Assembly: GCA_023475225.1 (NCBI GenBank)
Contig: JAMCVK010000039.1
Coordinates: forward strand, 1-64,000
Reading direction: 5' to 3'
DNA length: 64,000 bases
Source of the DNA: Chloroflexota bacterium
Lineage (GTDB): Bacteria; Chloroflexota; UBA6077; FW602-bin22; JAMCVK01
Part shown: in pieces, positions 8,460 through 18,069 of the stretch
Layout: each line of letters begins with the position of its first letter
How positions within the stretch are numbered: position 1 is the first letter of the stretch
Notes under the pieces: model-generated
The model's input: the letters and a program-made list of their open reading frames with translations, nothing else
Database searches by the model: none
What the model was told of the DNA's origin: nothing
Made by a program: the position numbers and the translations under genes

Positions 8460-9635
8460 CTAAACCTTTACCGGTAGTCGGCTTACTGCTTTCCCGATTC
8501 GGTCGATGGCCTTTTCAATGTTTTCGATGGAGTTGGCGTAGGAAAGCCGAATGTATCCCTCACCATACTCGCCAAACGAAGCCCCTGAGAGGCCGGCTAC
8601 GCCTGCCTCGTTCAGCAGGTAGTCAGCGAAAGCCCGCGAGCTCATCCCTACCCCCTTTACGTTAGGGAAGACATAAAAGGCACCGTGGGGCTTGCGACAG
8701 GTGATGCCGGGAATGCTGTTCAATCCTTCAACGATGACATCGCGCCGCCGCCTGAACTCAGCCACCATCCGCTCTACCTCATCCTGGGGCCCCTTAAGAC
8801 CCTCTATGCCGGCCCGTTGCGTGAAGGAAGCTGTACAGGAAACGGTGTTGGTCATCAAACGGGCGATATGGGGGGCGAGCCCCTCCGGCATCACGCCATA
8901 ACCCAACCGCCAGCCCGTCATAGCGTAGGTCTTGGAGAAGCCATCCAGGATGATAGTCCGCTCAGCCATACCGGGAAAGGTCGCTATGCTGGTGTGCTTC
9001 CCTTCGTAGATTATGCGGCAATAGATCTCATCAGAGAGCACGGGGATGTCGTTAGCTACTGCTACCTCGGCTATCTGGCGTAGATCATCGTCGCTAAGGA
9101 TGCCGCCGGTTGGATTGTGAGGTGAGTTGATGATAATCAGCTTTGTCTTCGGGCCGACCTTTGACCGCAGCTCAGCCACGTCCATGCGGAAATCGTTCTC
9201 CTCACGCAGCGGGATGGGCACCGGCTTACCGCCGACGAAGTTGATCATAGACTCATAGATGGGAAAGCCGGGGTTAGGGTAAATCACCTCATCGCCTTCA
9301 TCAACGAGGGCGATGATGACGAAGGACATTATTGGCTTACCACCTGGTGTGACTACGACCTGGTTGGCGTTGACCTTGATCCCTCTGCTTCGGGAGATAT
9401 CCTCAGCGATAGCCTCCCGTAGCTCGGGAAGACCGGCAGAGGGGCCGTAGTGCGTATAACCGGAGTTCAGAGCTTGAATACCGGCGTCGATGATGTTGCG
9501 GGGGGTATCGAAGTCCGGTTCGCCGATCTCCAGGTGGACGACATCCATCCCCTTGGCCTCGAGGGCTCTGGCGCGCACCAACACTTCAAAGGCCGTTTCT
9601 GTTCCCAGACGATTCATTCGACTAGCTAGCTTCAT
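8460..9635 (-). CDS. Class I/II PLP-dependent aminotransferase
   Basis: A 391-residue fold-type I aminotransferase of the aspartate/alanine group. The PLP-binding lysine is Lys235 in DGFSKTYAMTGWR. Other active-site residues visible are NPTG (174-177), Asp202 and Tyr205 in SDEIYC, and Arg243, which binds the substrate carboxylate. It transfers an amino group between an amino acid and a 2-oxo acid in the cytosol. AAGGAGG (9647-9653, minus) supports the start. It ends a minus-strand group with a molybdenum hydroxylase and an M20 hydrolase, so the substrate may come from purine, hydantoin or unusual amino acid breakdown; this is inference. Confidence 0.92.
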   Translation of the reverse strand: MKLASRMNRLGTETAFEVLVRARALEAKGMDVVHLEIGEPDFDTPRNIIDAGIQALNSGYTHYGPSAGLPELREAIAEDISRSRGIKVNANQVVVTPGGKPIMSFVIIALVDEGDEVIYPNPGFPIYESMINFVGGKPVPIPLREENDFRMDVAELRSKVGPKTKLIIINSPHNPTGGILSDDDLRQIAEVAVANDIPVLSDEIYCRIIYEGKHTSIATFPGMAERTIILDGFSKTYAMTGWRLGYGVMPEGLAPHIARLMTNTVSCTASFTQRAGIEGLKGPQDEVERMVAEFRRRRDVIVEGLNSIPGITCRKPHGAFYVFPNVKGVGMSSRAFADYLLNEAGVAGLSGASFGEYGEGYIRLSYANSIENIEKAIDRIGKAVSRLPVKV

Positions 9636-9686
9636 TTCTAAACCTCCTTAGAATAAATATTGCTGGTTTCGTAACCGCTGTAGTGG

Positions 9687-11996
9687 TTAACTGGCTGCTT
9701 TCTGAACTAGCGCTCCTTGGGTGCGTAGGGCCCGCAGAATTCGCTCTGGCTTGGCCGGTAGCTCGTTGAGCCAGATTCCCAAGGCGTCGTTGATGGCGCT
9801 GTAGATGGCCGGTGGGGTAGGTATAGTGGCCAGTTCACCAAGCCCCTTTGCCCCGAAAGGCCCGTTGGGATCAGGAATCTCGATAAGAACGGGCACAAAC
9901 TCGGCTGGAATATCCAGTGCAGTCGGGATCAGGTATTCGTGGAGGTCAAGGGTTTTAGCCCTCCCTTGCTCTTGAACGTACTCCTCAATCAGGGCGTAGC
10001 CGAGGGTCATCATCGCCCCTCCGTGGACCTGTCCCTCCGCCAGGGTTGGATTGATGATCCGTCCCACATCGTTGACGGAGATTAATTTTACCACTTCCGT
10101 TATCCCAGTCTCAATATCTACTTCCACTTCAGCTATCTGGCTGCAATAGCCAAAGGAGTAGTGGCCCATCCCGTCTCCTGTTGATCCGGTCTCTTTATCC
10201 ATGGGCACAGTTAACGGTGGTATCCAGAGATGCTCTGTCCGGATAGGCGGCTCGGAAGCTGTCTCCGGTGGAGCAGAGCGCTGTATAGCGGTGACGACAG
10301 TGTTGAAGGGAACAGACCGGTGGGGTGAGCCTTTGACGTAAATTTGGCCCTCCTGGATCTCGAGATCCTCCACGGCGGCCTCCAGCAGTTCAGCAGCCTT
10401 TTGCAGGACCTGTTGTCTGGCCTCAGCAGCAGCCCGGCGGACAGCGTTGCCGGAGGTGAAGACGTGTCGAGAGGCGGAAGAGCTGCCCGCATCGGGAGCG
10501 ATGGCCGTATCGCTCAGTACCATCTCAATCTTCTCTAGGGGCAAACCCAATTCAGTAGCGGCCATCTGGGCCAAGGCGGTGGTCACGCCCTGGCCAACCT
10601 CGCAGGCCCCGATCTTGACTGCTACTTTTTCTGGGTATACCTCGATGATGGCCGTGGCCCTATCGCTGAAGCCAAAGCTATAACCAACATTCTTGAAGCC
10701 GCAGGCAATTCCTACGCCGCGTCTCTTAGTTGGACCGGAAGGCCTCCCCTTTTTGGGCCAGCCGGCTACCTCGGCGGCGCGAGGCAGGGTCTCTCTTATG
10801 CCCACGCTTTCCGGCATCTTCTGCCCGGTGGCGAAGGTCGAGCCGGGACGGAAGAGGTTACGCAGGCGAAACTCCACTGGATCAAGCCCCAGTCCCTTGG
10901 CCAGCCTATCCATTTGCTGCTCATAGGCGAAGGCCGGCTGATTAGAGCCAAAGCCACGCCAGGCTCCAGTGAAGGTATTGTTCGTGTAAACGACATATCC
11001 ATCAATCTTGATGTTTGGTACTTCATAGGGACCAGCGGCAAAGGAGACGCTATCGAGAAGCACAACAGGACTGGAGGAAGCGTATGCCCCTGCATCATAG
11101 ACGATCTCTACCTCTATGGCTGTGAGTTTCCCCTCCTTAGTTGCCCCAGTCTTGTATCTCAGTACCCCTGAATGCTTTTTGGCCCGGACTAAGACAGTTT
11201 CCTCACGACTGAAGACCAGCTTCGCTGGACGTTTGGTCTTGAGGGCCAGCAGGGCAGCCAGGCTTTGGGTGATGATATCCTCACGAGCCCCGAAGGCTCC
11301 TCCCGTGGTCATCTGAATGACCCTCACCTTCTCTTCGGGCAATCCGAGGGCAAGGGCGATCTGATGGCGGTCAGCATGGGGCCATTGGGTGGCCGTCCAA
11401 ACGAGCATATCGCCGTTCTCGTCCACTTTGGCCAGACTGGCATCGATCTGGAGATAGGCGTGATCGATCTTGGGAATGTAGTAGGTTTCCTCAACGATCA
11501 GATCGGCAGCGGCAAAGCCGGCGGCCACATCGCCCTGTCGGATTCTCCCACTCTTAAGGATATTGCCTTTATCGTGCACCTTGGGGGCATCAGGCTTCAT
11601 CGCTTCCACAGGATCAAAGACAGCGGGCATCTCCTCATACTCTACGTCGATGAGATCGAGAGCCTCCTCGGCGATCTCCGCTGTCTCAGCGGCCACGACA
11701 GCCACCGCATCGCCCATATAGCGAACCTTATTCTTAGCTAGAATCGGTTTATCCATAACGGCGTGTCCTTCTTTGTTGACACCTGGAATGTCATCAGCTG
11801 TGAGGACGGCCACCACTCCGGGGTAGCGTTTGGCCCTCTCAGTGTTGATGCTCAGTATCCTGGCGTGGGGGTACCTGCTGCGCAGAACCCGGCCATGAAG
11901 CATACTCTCCATCTTCAAGTCGTCGGGATATTGGGCCTTGCCTGTAACCTTATCCAGGGCATCTACCCTGGCCACCCTTTGTCCAATCAGCGGCAT
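9687..11996 (-). CDS. Xanthine-dehydrogenase-family molybdopterin-binding subunit
   Basis: A 769-residue large subunit of a molybdenum hydroxylase (xanthine dehydrogenase/aldehyde oxidoreductase family), which inserts water oxygen into N-heterocycles or aldehydes. The N-terminal a/b-hammerhead domain (DALDKVTGKAQYPDDLK) is followed by molybdopterin-binding motifs GGAFGARED, AWRGFGSNQP and ACEVGQG, and the base glutamate segment GAKGLGELATIP near the C-terminus. GGAGG lies upstream. The iron-sulfur and FAD subunits, normally adjacent, are absent from the window, so partners must be encoded elsewhere. The neighbour encodes a YgeY-like hydrolase, a pairing known from selenium-dependent hydroxylase loci. 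Confidence 0.92.
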   Translation of the reverse strand: MPLIGQRVARVDALDKVTGKAQYPDDLKMESMLHGRVLRSRYPHARILSINTERAKRYPGVVAVLTADDIPGVNKEGHAVMDKPILAKNKVRYMGDAVAVVAAETAEIAEEALDLIDVEYEEMPAVFDPVEAMKPDAPKVHDKGNILKSGRIRQGDVAAGFAAADLIVEETYYIPKIDHAYLQIDASLAKVDENGDMLVWTATQWPHADRHQIALALGLPEEKVRVIQMTTGGAFGAREDIITQSLAALLALKTKRPAKLVFSREETVLVRAKKHSGVLRYKTGATKEGKLTAIEVEIVYDAGAYASSSPVVLLDSVSFAAGPYEVPNIKIDGYVVYTNNTFTGAWRGFGSNQPAFAYEQQMDRLAKGLGLDPVEFRLRNLFRPGSTFATGQKMPESVGIRETLPRAAEVAGWPKKGRPSGPTKRRGVGIACGFKNVGYSFGFSDRATAIIEVYPEKVAVKIGACEVGQGVTTALAQMAATELGLPLEKIEMVLSDTAIAPDAGSSSASRHVFTSGNAVRRAAAEARQQVLQKAAELLEAAVEDLEIQEGQIYVKGSPHRSVPFNTVVTAIQRSAPPETASEPPIRTEHLWIPPLTVPMDKETGSTGDGMGHYSFGYCSQIAEVEVDIETGITEVVKLISVNDVGRIINPTLAEGQVHGGAMMTLGYALIEEYVQEQGRAKTLDLHEYLIPTALDIPAEFVPVLIEIPDPNGPFGAKGLGELATIPTPPAIYSAINDALGIWLNELPAKPERILRALRTQGALVQKAAS

Positions 11997-12053
11997 CGTT
12001 TGCCTCCTTAATCATTGTGAGGTCTACTATCGGATACGCTTGACTACGGCTTG

Positions 12054-13256
12054 TCAGTCTGTCTGTAAAATATCAGTGGCCAGCTGGGCGTAAAGGCGCG
12101 CCGCTCGGGATACATCAGCCAGCCTGACCTGATCTTCAACGGTATGGCTATGGCGCGCCTCAGCCGGCCCAAAACCTATGGTCGGAATCTGTCTGATGCC
12201 CATAGTGTAACTGCCATCTGTCCCGAAGTCCCAGGTACCCACTGTTGGGCAGAAGCCAAGCGCCTGCTGGACGCTGCGGATCCCCATCTGGATGAGTTCG
12301 TGATCCTCGGGCAAAAGCCAGGCTGGGAAATATTCCTTGTTTTCGCGGACGTAGCCACGCCAGCTCGGCTCCCGGTAGGTTGTTACGGCCACTTCCGTTC
12401 TCGAATCAGGGCATACCTGAATGGCGATCTCTTGCAATTGTTCGAGGGCCTCCTCCACGCTCTCCCCGATGGTAAGACGCCGGTCAAGGTAAACTGTACA
12501 AGAATCAGGGATAGCATTCAGACTTCCGGCAGTCGATTCGATCTTGGTGACAGCGATCGTCCCCTTGCCCAGAATTGGCCCTTCTCTGAGTCGGCCATTG
12601 AGTTGGTCTAAAGCCGGAATGATCCTGGACATAGCATAAATGGCATTAACCCCTTGTTCTGGGGTAGAGGCGTGACAGGAACGCCCGAAAGCGGTCAGAG
12701 TCAAGGCCAGCCGTCCACGGTGTCCGCGCTTAATTTGGAGATCAGTGGCCTCACCCAAAATTACGTAATCTGGTCGGATTCCTTCCTCCTCCAGGAGTAC
12801 TCTGAGGGCCAGCCCCTCACAATTCTCCTCCTGGACGATGCCTACTACGTATAGTATACCATTTAGTTCTGCTCCGCTCTGTATCAGGTCCTTGGCGCCA
12901 TAAATCATCGCTGCTAAGGCAGCCTTGTTATCAGCAGTGCCGCGCCCATAAAGGATCCCGTTGTCTAGATGGCCTTTATAGGGATCGAAGGACCAGGAGG
13001 AGGGATCACCGATGCCCACGGTGTCCACGTGAGCATCGTACAACAGGGTTTTGCCCCCTTCCTTCCCCAGACGTCCGACCACGTTACCAATGCGATCGAT
13101 CCAGACTTCGCTGAAACCTACCCGCTTCATCTCGAGCTCGATGCGTCGTATGGCCTTTTCCTCATGGTTGGAGGGACTCGGCAAAGCGATGAGCTCTTGC
13201 AGAAAATGGGTCATAGCCGCCTCATCAGCCGGAAGAAAAGTGATATCTGTGCTCAC
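12054..13256 (-). CDS. M20 metallopeptidase-family hydrolase, YgeY-like
   Basis: A 400-residue M20 di-zinc hydrolase. Metal ligands are visible in DAHVDTVG (His/Asp), GRGTADNKA (bridging Asp), QEENCEG (catalytic Glu-Glu), GEATD, and the C-terminal HSHTVEDQV. The whole length, including IGNVVGRLG, the WSFDPYKGHL block and YFPAWLLPEDH, follows the YgeY 'selenium metabolism hydrolase' pattern rather than DapE or ArgE. M20 enzymes cleave amide bonds of acylated or carbamoylated amino compounds. Its place 57 bases upstream of a molybdenum hydroxylase subunit supports a role in purine-like or carbamoyl-amino-acid catabolism. Subfamily naming is from memory of the family sequence. Confidence 0.85.
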   Translation of the reverse strand: MSTDITFLPADEAAMTHFLQELIALPSPSNHEEKAIRRIELEMKRVGFSEVWIDRIGNVVGRLGKEGGKTLLYDAHVDTVGIGDPSSWSFDPYKGHLDNGILYGRGTADNKAALAAMIYGAKDLIQSGAELNGILYVVGIVQEENCEGLALRVLLEEEGIRPDYVILGEATDLQIKRGHRGRLALTLTAFGRSCHASTPEQGVNAIYAMSRIIPALDQLNGRLREGPILGKGTIAVTKIESTAGSLNAIPDSCTVYLDRRLTIGESVEEALEQLQEIAIQVCPDSRTEVAVTTYREPSWRGYVRENKEYFPAWLLPEDHELIQMGIRSVQQALGFCPTVGTWDFGTDGSYTMGIRQIPTIGFGPAEARHSHTVEDQVRLADVSRAARLYAQLATDILQTD

Positions 13257-13366
13257 CCAACTCCTTTAAGTCGTTGCCTATAAGGCTATATTCTGGTTAG
13301 ATTTACCTGGATAGTCGTTGCTCTGTTGGTATGGAATGGGCTTACGCTGGCTAGGATAACGGGAGA

Positions 13367-13984
13367 TCAGAATACCGGTGGAGTCGTGGAGGAGATAAAG
13401 ACCAGCGCTTCGTCTCCAATAGACGTAATCTTGTGAGGGGCAGAACCATCGTAATAGATGCTATCCCCTTGTTCGACGATATATTTATCCTCTCCTATCT
13501 GGATCTCCATCTTGCCTTGCAGGACAAAGATGCATTCCTCGCTCGGATGGCCCAGGGGCACATCACAGCTGACTGCCCCCGGCTCCAGCCTGGCCATGAA
13601 GACCTCCATCTTACGATTGAGGTCGGGGGAGAGGAGTTCATAAGTAAGGTGTGAATTAGGGAGAATCAGCTTGCGGCGTCGATCGCGTTTCACCACCGGG
13701 TTGGGCATGCCATCATCCATAAGGAAGTAGAAGATGGGGACGTCCAGGGCCGAGGCGATTCTCCGCAGTGATGTGATGCTGGGGCTAGTCAGGTCCCGTT
13801 CGATCTGGCTGATGAAACTGGCGGTGAGATTGGTGCGGTTAGCCAATTCACGCAAACTGATCCCCAATTCCATCCGTTTGGCGTGTAGTCTTTTGCCTAT
13901 CAATTTGCTCTCTCTGCTGGTAAAAGCTATCCTACCCTGTTCCTGGTGGCAGTGTAACACGGACATCTCTATATTGTCAAGCAA
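13367..13984 (-). CDS. Xre-cupin transcriptional regulator
   Basis: A 205-residue regulator with an Xre-type helix-turn-helix (IGKRLHAKRMELGISLRELA, followed by LTASFISQIERDLTSPS) at about residues 29-85 and a C-terminal cupin barrel (LEPGAVSCDVPLGHPSEECI, then LQGKMEIQIGEDKYIVEQGD). Such proteins sense a small ligand and control amino-acid, polyamine or carbon genes. ATG at 13966 is an alternative start. It reads in the same direction as the M20-hydroxylase-aminotransferase genes and is probably their regulator, with 110 bases between it and the M20 gene. Confidence 0.9.
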   Translation of the reverse strand: MLDNIEMSVLHCHQEQGRIAFTSRESKLIGKRLHAKRMELGISLRELANRTNLTASFISQIERDLTSPSITSLRRIASALDVPIFYFLMDDGMPNPVVKRDRRRKLILPNSHLTYELLSPDLNRKMEVFMARLEPGAVSCDVPLGHPSEECIFVLQGKMEIQIGEDKYIVEQGDSIYYDGSAPHKITSIGDEALVFISSTTPPVF

Positions 13985-14098
13985 GGGTTAACGATTTGGC
14001 TCAATATTATAGTATCATTGCATAAAGTAATAGGCCACTTGACCATGCGCCGAGGGCGGCTTAAAATGAAAGCAGGATTTCATGTCACGGAGCAAAAA

Positions 14099-15274
14099 AT
14101 GCGCATAATTCTCTATACGGGTAAGGGTGGGGTTGGGAAGACGACTGTAGCCGCGGCTACCGCCCTGTGCTGCGCAGAGATGGGCTATCGGACGATTGTT
14201 CTCAGCACCGATGCCGCTCACAGCCTGGCTGATTCGTTTGATATTCCTCTGGGAGCCGACCCTACGCCGATCATCCCCAACCTGTGGGGACAAGAGGTAA
14301 ACATCTATCATGAAATCGAGGAACATTGGGGCACTATTCAGAGCTACCTGGCAACCCTTCTGGCTTGGCGTGGCTTAGAGGAGATCGTGGCCGAAGAGAT
14401 GACGGTGCTGCCGGGAATGGAGGAGCTCTCCAGCCTACTACTCATTACCGATCATCACGACAGCGGACAATATGATGTCATCATCGTCGATTGTGCTCCC
14501 ACCGGGGAGACGCTACGATTACTGACCTTCCCAGAGGTGGCTCGCTGGTGGCTGGAGAAGATCTTGCCTATACAGCGCCAGGCCTACAAGCTGATTCGCC
14601 CTGTGGTTCGCACTATTTCTGATATCCCCTTGCCTGCGGATGACGTCTTTGGGGCCATCGAGGATCTGTTCGGGAAACTGGATACGATGCGGTGTCTACT
14701 TATTGACCGTAATAAGTCTTCTATTCGCTTGGTTCTTAATGCGGAGAAGATGGTGATTAAGGAAGCACAGCGTACTTTCACCTATCTTAATCTCTACAGC
14801 TATCCCACCGACGCTATCATCTGTAACCGAGTCATCCCCCAGTCCGTTAGCGATGCCCACTTTGAGGACTGGAAGGATATTCAAGGAAGATATAGAAATC
14901 TTATAGAGGAGTCCTTTGCTCCTCTACCTATTCTCTCCGCGCCTCTGTTTCGGTCAGAGGTGCTTGGACAGCGGATGCTACATGATATGGCTTTAGCTCT
15001 CTTTGGTCACGATGACCCGAGTAAGATCTACTTTCAGGGTCAGACTCATACTGTTGAAAGAGTCGATGGGGGTTATATCTTACGCATCATCCTACCGTTT
15101 GTGACCAAAGAAGAGGTAGAGCTGACCCGTAGTGGCGACGAGTTGATCGCCAGAATCGGTAACCAGAAGCGTAACCTTACTTTGCCACGAGCCTTAATCA
15201 GCCTGGAGACGAAGGAGGCGAAGCTGGAGGACAACGTTCTTAAAGTCACTTTTGTGGATGGTAGTGCGAGGTGA
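14099..15274 (+). CDS. ArsA/Get3-family ATPase
   Basis: A 391-residue ATPase starting MRIILYTGKGGVGKTTVAAA; the deviant Walker A motif GKGGVGKT (residues 9-16) and the signature CAPTGETLRLL define the ArsA/GET3 family. The last 85 residues (VERVDGGYILRIILPFVTKE to the end) look like a small alpha-crystallin/Hsp20-type beta domain, as in ArsA homologues of cyanobacteria and Chloroflexi. CGGAG at 14088-14092 favours ATG 14099 over the earlier in-frame ATG 14018. No arsB, arsD or arsR is near, so arsenite export is unlikely; handling of hydrophobic proteins or another cargo fits better, by inference. Confidence 0.88.
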   Translation: MRIILYTGKGGVGKTTVAAATALCCAEMGYRTIVLSTDAAHSLADSFDIPLGADPTPIIPNLWGQEVNIYHEIEEHWGTIQSYLATLLAWRGLEEIVAEEMTVLPGMEELSSLLLITDHHDSGQYDVIIVDCAPTGETLRLLTFPEVARWWLEKILPIQRQAYKLIRPVVRTISDIPLPADDVFGAIEDLFGKLDTMRCLLIDRNKSSIRLVLNAEKMVIKEAQRTFTYLNLYSYPTDAIICNRVIPQSVSDAHFEDWKDIQGRYRNLIEESFAPLPILSAPLFRSEVLGQRMLHDMALALFGHDDPSKIYFQGQTHTVERVDGGYILRIILPFVTKEEVELTRSGDELIARIGNQKRNLTLPRALISLETKEAKLEDNVLKVTFVDGSAR

Positions 15275-15296
15275 CACCTTTAGGGGGTGAGTGAAA

Positions 15297-15530
15297 ATGG
15301 CTGCGGAAAAGGAGAGGGAGGAGCGGATCGAATACGAGATAGCTGAGCGAGTGGCCAAGCTCAGGGATAGGATGCGTGGCATTATACCAGAAGAAGCAAG
15401 GCGCCACCTGCGAGCGTCTCGTAAGGAATTCCTGCTCGCGCTGCGAAGCCTCATCGATAGCTGTATTGAGCACCTGGAAGAGGCTGAGGGTCAGAAAGGC
15501 AAGAAGGTAACCAAAGTAGAAGTACAGTAA
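15297..15530 (+). CDS. Small charged helical protein linked to the ArsA gene
   Basis: A 77-residue product (MAAEKEREERIEYEIAERVA...) rich in Glu, Arg and Lys, predicted to be almost all helix, with heptad-like spacing in residues 40-70. It starts 22 bases after the ArsA-type gene with GGGGG at 15283-15287 (GTG 15291 is an alternative start), so the two should be co-expressed. I do not recognise a named family. It could be a cofactor or adaptor of the ATPase. Coding is supported by the ribosome site and spacing. Confidence 0.65.
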   Translation: MAAEKEREERIEYEIAERVAKLRDRMRGIIPEEARRHLRASRKEFLLALRSLIDSCIEHLEEAEGQKGKKVTKVEVQ

Positions 15531-15581
15531 GGAACGCCGCTGATAGGCGACGCTCGACCGCTCTTCAAGCGGGGGATGAAT

Positions 15582-18035
15582 CTACGCTACTACCAGGTTA
15601 ACCAAACGGCCTGGGACGTAAACGACGTTGGTCACCCGTCGGCCGTTAATGAAATTCTGTACCTTTTTGCTGCGCAGGGCTAGTTCCTTAGCCTCAGCTT
15701 CAGTTAATGAGACCAGTGCGCTTACCTTATCTCGTACCTTACCATTCACCTGGATGACGAGGACTATCATCTCCTCGGTGACAAAATCCTCATCCCATTT
15801 TGGCCAGGATTGCTGATGGATACTGTAGGGCAGGCCCAGCCGGGCCCAAAGCTCCTCCGTTAAATGCGGGGCAGTAGGCGCCAGCAACAGTAGAAGGGTT
15901 TCGATCGCCTTCGGCCAGGATGGGGAACGGACGACATCTGTGTTTTGGGCCTTGACTAAGTAATTGGTAAATTCCATCAGGGTGGATAACATCGTATTGT
16001 AGCGGAATTTTTCTATATCCTCACTAACCCGCTTGATCTTCTTATGCGTCATCCGTTGTAATTCTCGTTCCGCCTCGGCGCAATAGAAAACGGGGTCGGC
16101 ACTTCTTCGCTCAGATTGATGGAGTTCGTTCTGCACTAGGTTCCAAACCCGATTGAGGAAGCGATAGATTCCATTAATGCCCTCATCGCTCCACTCCCCA
16201 CCCTGATCCCAGGGACCGATGAACATCAGGTAAGCGCGGACGGTATCGGAACCTAACTCGGCGACGAAGTTGTCCGGGGCGATAACATTACCTCTGGATT
16301 TCGACATCTTACGACTCTGGCAGATGATCAATCCTTGATTGAAGAGACGAGTGAAAGGCTCGTCAAAATCTACTAATCCTATATCTCGTAGGGCCTTAGT
16401 GAAAAATCTGGCATACAAAAGATGCATCGTGGCGTGTTCGACCCCACCGATATACTGATCGACAGGCATCCAATAGCGGACCTTCTCTGGATCAAAGGGT
16501 CCCTGCTGATACTTAGGACTGCAATAGCGTAGGAAATACCAGGAACTGCAAACGAAGGTATCCATAGTATCCGTCTCGCGTTCGGCCGGGCCACCACAAG
16601 CCGGGCATACCGTTTCCACAAAGGAGCGGCTCAGTTTAAGTGGTGATTCACCGGTCGGGCGAAACTCGGCGTCAGCCGGCAGTAACACGGGTAACTGTTC
16701 CTCAGGCACAGGGACGATACCGCATTGGGGGCAGTAGATGATTGGGATCGGCGCGCCCCAGTAACGTTGGCGAGACACGAGCCAATCACGGAGGCGATAA
16801 TTGACCCTACGCTGGCCGCTTCCCTCCCGCTCTAGGTACTCGGCTATCCGCTCCTTACCCTCCGCTGAAGGTAGGCCATCGAATGGTCCGGAGTTGACCA
16901 TGGTCCCTTCATCAATGAAGGCCTGGGCAAGCTCCTCTCCCTGCCAACCAGGTGGGGCGATAACCACTCTTATGGGCAAGTCAAACTGTTTGGCAAACTC
17001 GAAATCCCGTTGGTCGTGTCCGGGCACGCCCATGACTATGCCCGTGCCGTAGGTCAGAAGGACGTAGTCGGCGATCCAGATTGGCACTCGCTCCCCATTT
17101 ACGGGGTTTAGGGCGTACGCCCCAATGAAGACGCCGGTCCTTTCCCTCTCCGTGGCTAAGCGCTCTATCTCCGACTCACGCCGCGCCAATTCCACATATT
17201 CTTCTACCGCCGCACGGCGATCAGGTGCTGTTAACTTACTCACAAGCGGATGCTCCGGAGCCAGCACCATGAAGGTTACCCCGTAAACAGTATCCGGACG
17301 GGTGGTGAATACTGGCATCTCCTGTCCGCTCTCGGCTTGGAACATGATCTCTACGCCAACGCTCTTGCCGATCCAGTTCTTCTGCATAGTGCATACCCTC
17401 TCGGGCCAGTCGATCTTACTATGATCAAGCAGCTCCTCAGCGTAGGCCGTGATGCGGAAGAACCATTGCTCCAGGTCCCTTCGGGTAACGATGGAGTCGC
17501 AGCGCTCGCAACGGCCGTCGATCACCTGCTCATTGGCCAACACTGTGGCGCAGGAAGGACACCAGTTGGCCGGGGCCTTGGCCCTGTAAGCGAGACCGTG
17601 CTTATATAGTTGAAGGAAGAACCATTGTGTCCACTTATAGTAATCGGGCAGGCACGTAGCTACTTCCCGGCTCCAGTCGTACATCGCCCCCATATTTTTT
17701 AATTGGCGGCGCATATTCTCAATATTACGCGTCGTCCAAATGTAAGGATGAATGCCGCTTCTAATAGCCGCATTCTCAGCTGGTAGTCCGAAGGCGTCGA
17801 AACCTATAGGCTCCATTACGTTGTAGCCCTGCATACGCTTGTGACGAGCGTGCGTATCGGCCGGTGCGAAATGATACCAGTGACCAATATGGATATCACC
17901 GGAGGTGTAAGGAAACATATTTAAGGCATACCATTTTGCCCTATCGTTCGTCTCGGTTACCTCGTAGAGTTTATCAGCCTCCCATCTGGCCTGCCATTTC
18001 CCCTCGACCTTTGCTGGCTCATACTTAGCCCTCAC
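15582..18035 (-). CDS. leuS: Leucyl-tRNA synthetase
   Basis: An 817-residue class I synthetase that charges tRNA-Leu. HIGH-type motif HIGH at residues 49-52, KMSKS in the SRKMSKSRGNV segment, a zinc-ribbon insertion (CPSC/CERC), the CP1 editing domain with TRPDTVYG and GVPGHDQRDFEFA, and the C-terminal anticodon-binding helix bundle are all present. Start is GTG 18035: AGGAGGG lies just upstream (18044-18050), whereas the longer frame runs into the T-box leader and is not translated. Transcription is controlled by the leucine T-box immediately upstream. Confidence 0.97.
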   Translation of the reverse strand: MRAKYEPAKVEGKWQARWEADKLYEVTETNDRAKWYALNMFPYTSGDIHIGHWYHFAPADTHARHKRMQGYNVMEPIGFDAFGLPAENAAIRSGIHPYIWTTRNIENMRRQLKNMGAMYDWSREVATCLPDYYKWTQWFFLQLYKHGLAYRAKAPANWCPSCATVLANEQVIDGRCERCDSIVTRRDLEQWFFRITAYAEELLDHSKIDWPERVCTMQKNWIGKSVGVEIMFQAESGQEMPVFTTRPDTVYGVTFMVLAPEHPLVSKLTAPDRRAAVEEYVELARRESEIERLATERERTGVFIGAYALNPVNGERVPIWIADYVLLTYGTGIVMGVPGHDQRDFEFAKQFDLPIRVVIAPPGWQGEELAQAFIDEGTMVNSGPFDGLPSAEGKERIAEYLEREGSGQRRVNYRLRDWLVSRQRYWGAPIPIIYCPQCGIVPVPEEQLPVLLPADAEFRPTGESPLKLSRSFVETVCPACGGPAERETDTMDTFVCSSWYFLRYCSPKYQQGPFDPEKVRYWMPVDQYIGGVEHATMHLLYARFFTKALRDIGLVDFDEPFTRLFNQGLIICQSRKMSKSRGNVIAPDNFVAELGSDTVRAYLMFIGPWDQGGEWSDEGINGIYRFLNRVWNLVQNELHQSERRSADPVFYCAEAERELQRMTHKKIKRVSEDIEKFRYNTMLSTLMEFTNYLVKAQNTDVVRSPSWPKAIETLLLLLAPTAPHLTEELWARLGLPYSIHQQSWPKWDEDFVTEEMIVLVIQVNGKVRDKVSALVSLTEAEAKELALRSKKVQNFINGRRVTNVVYVPGRLVNLVVA

Positions 18036-18069
18036 GGTTTTAACCCTCCTTAATGCCTTCAGAAAGATT

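Noticed and set aside
14099-15274. An arsenite efflux ATPase
   Set aside because: No arsB, arsD, arsR or arsenate reductase is near, and the added C-terminal crystallin-like domain fits the non-arsenic branch of the family.
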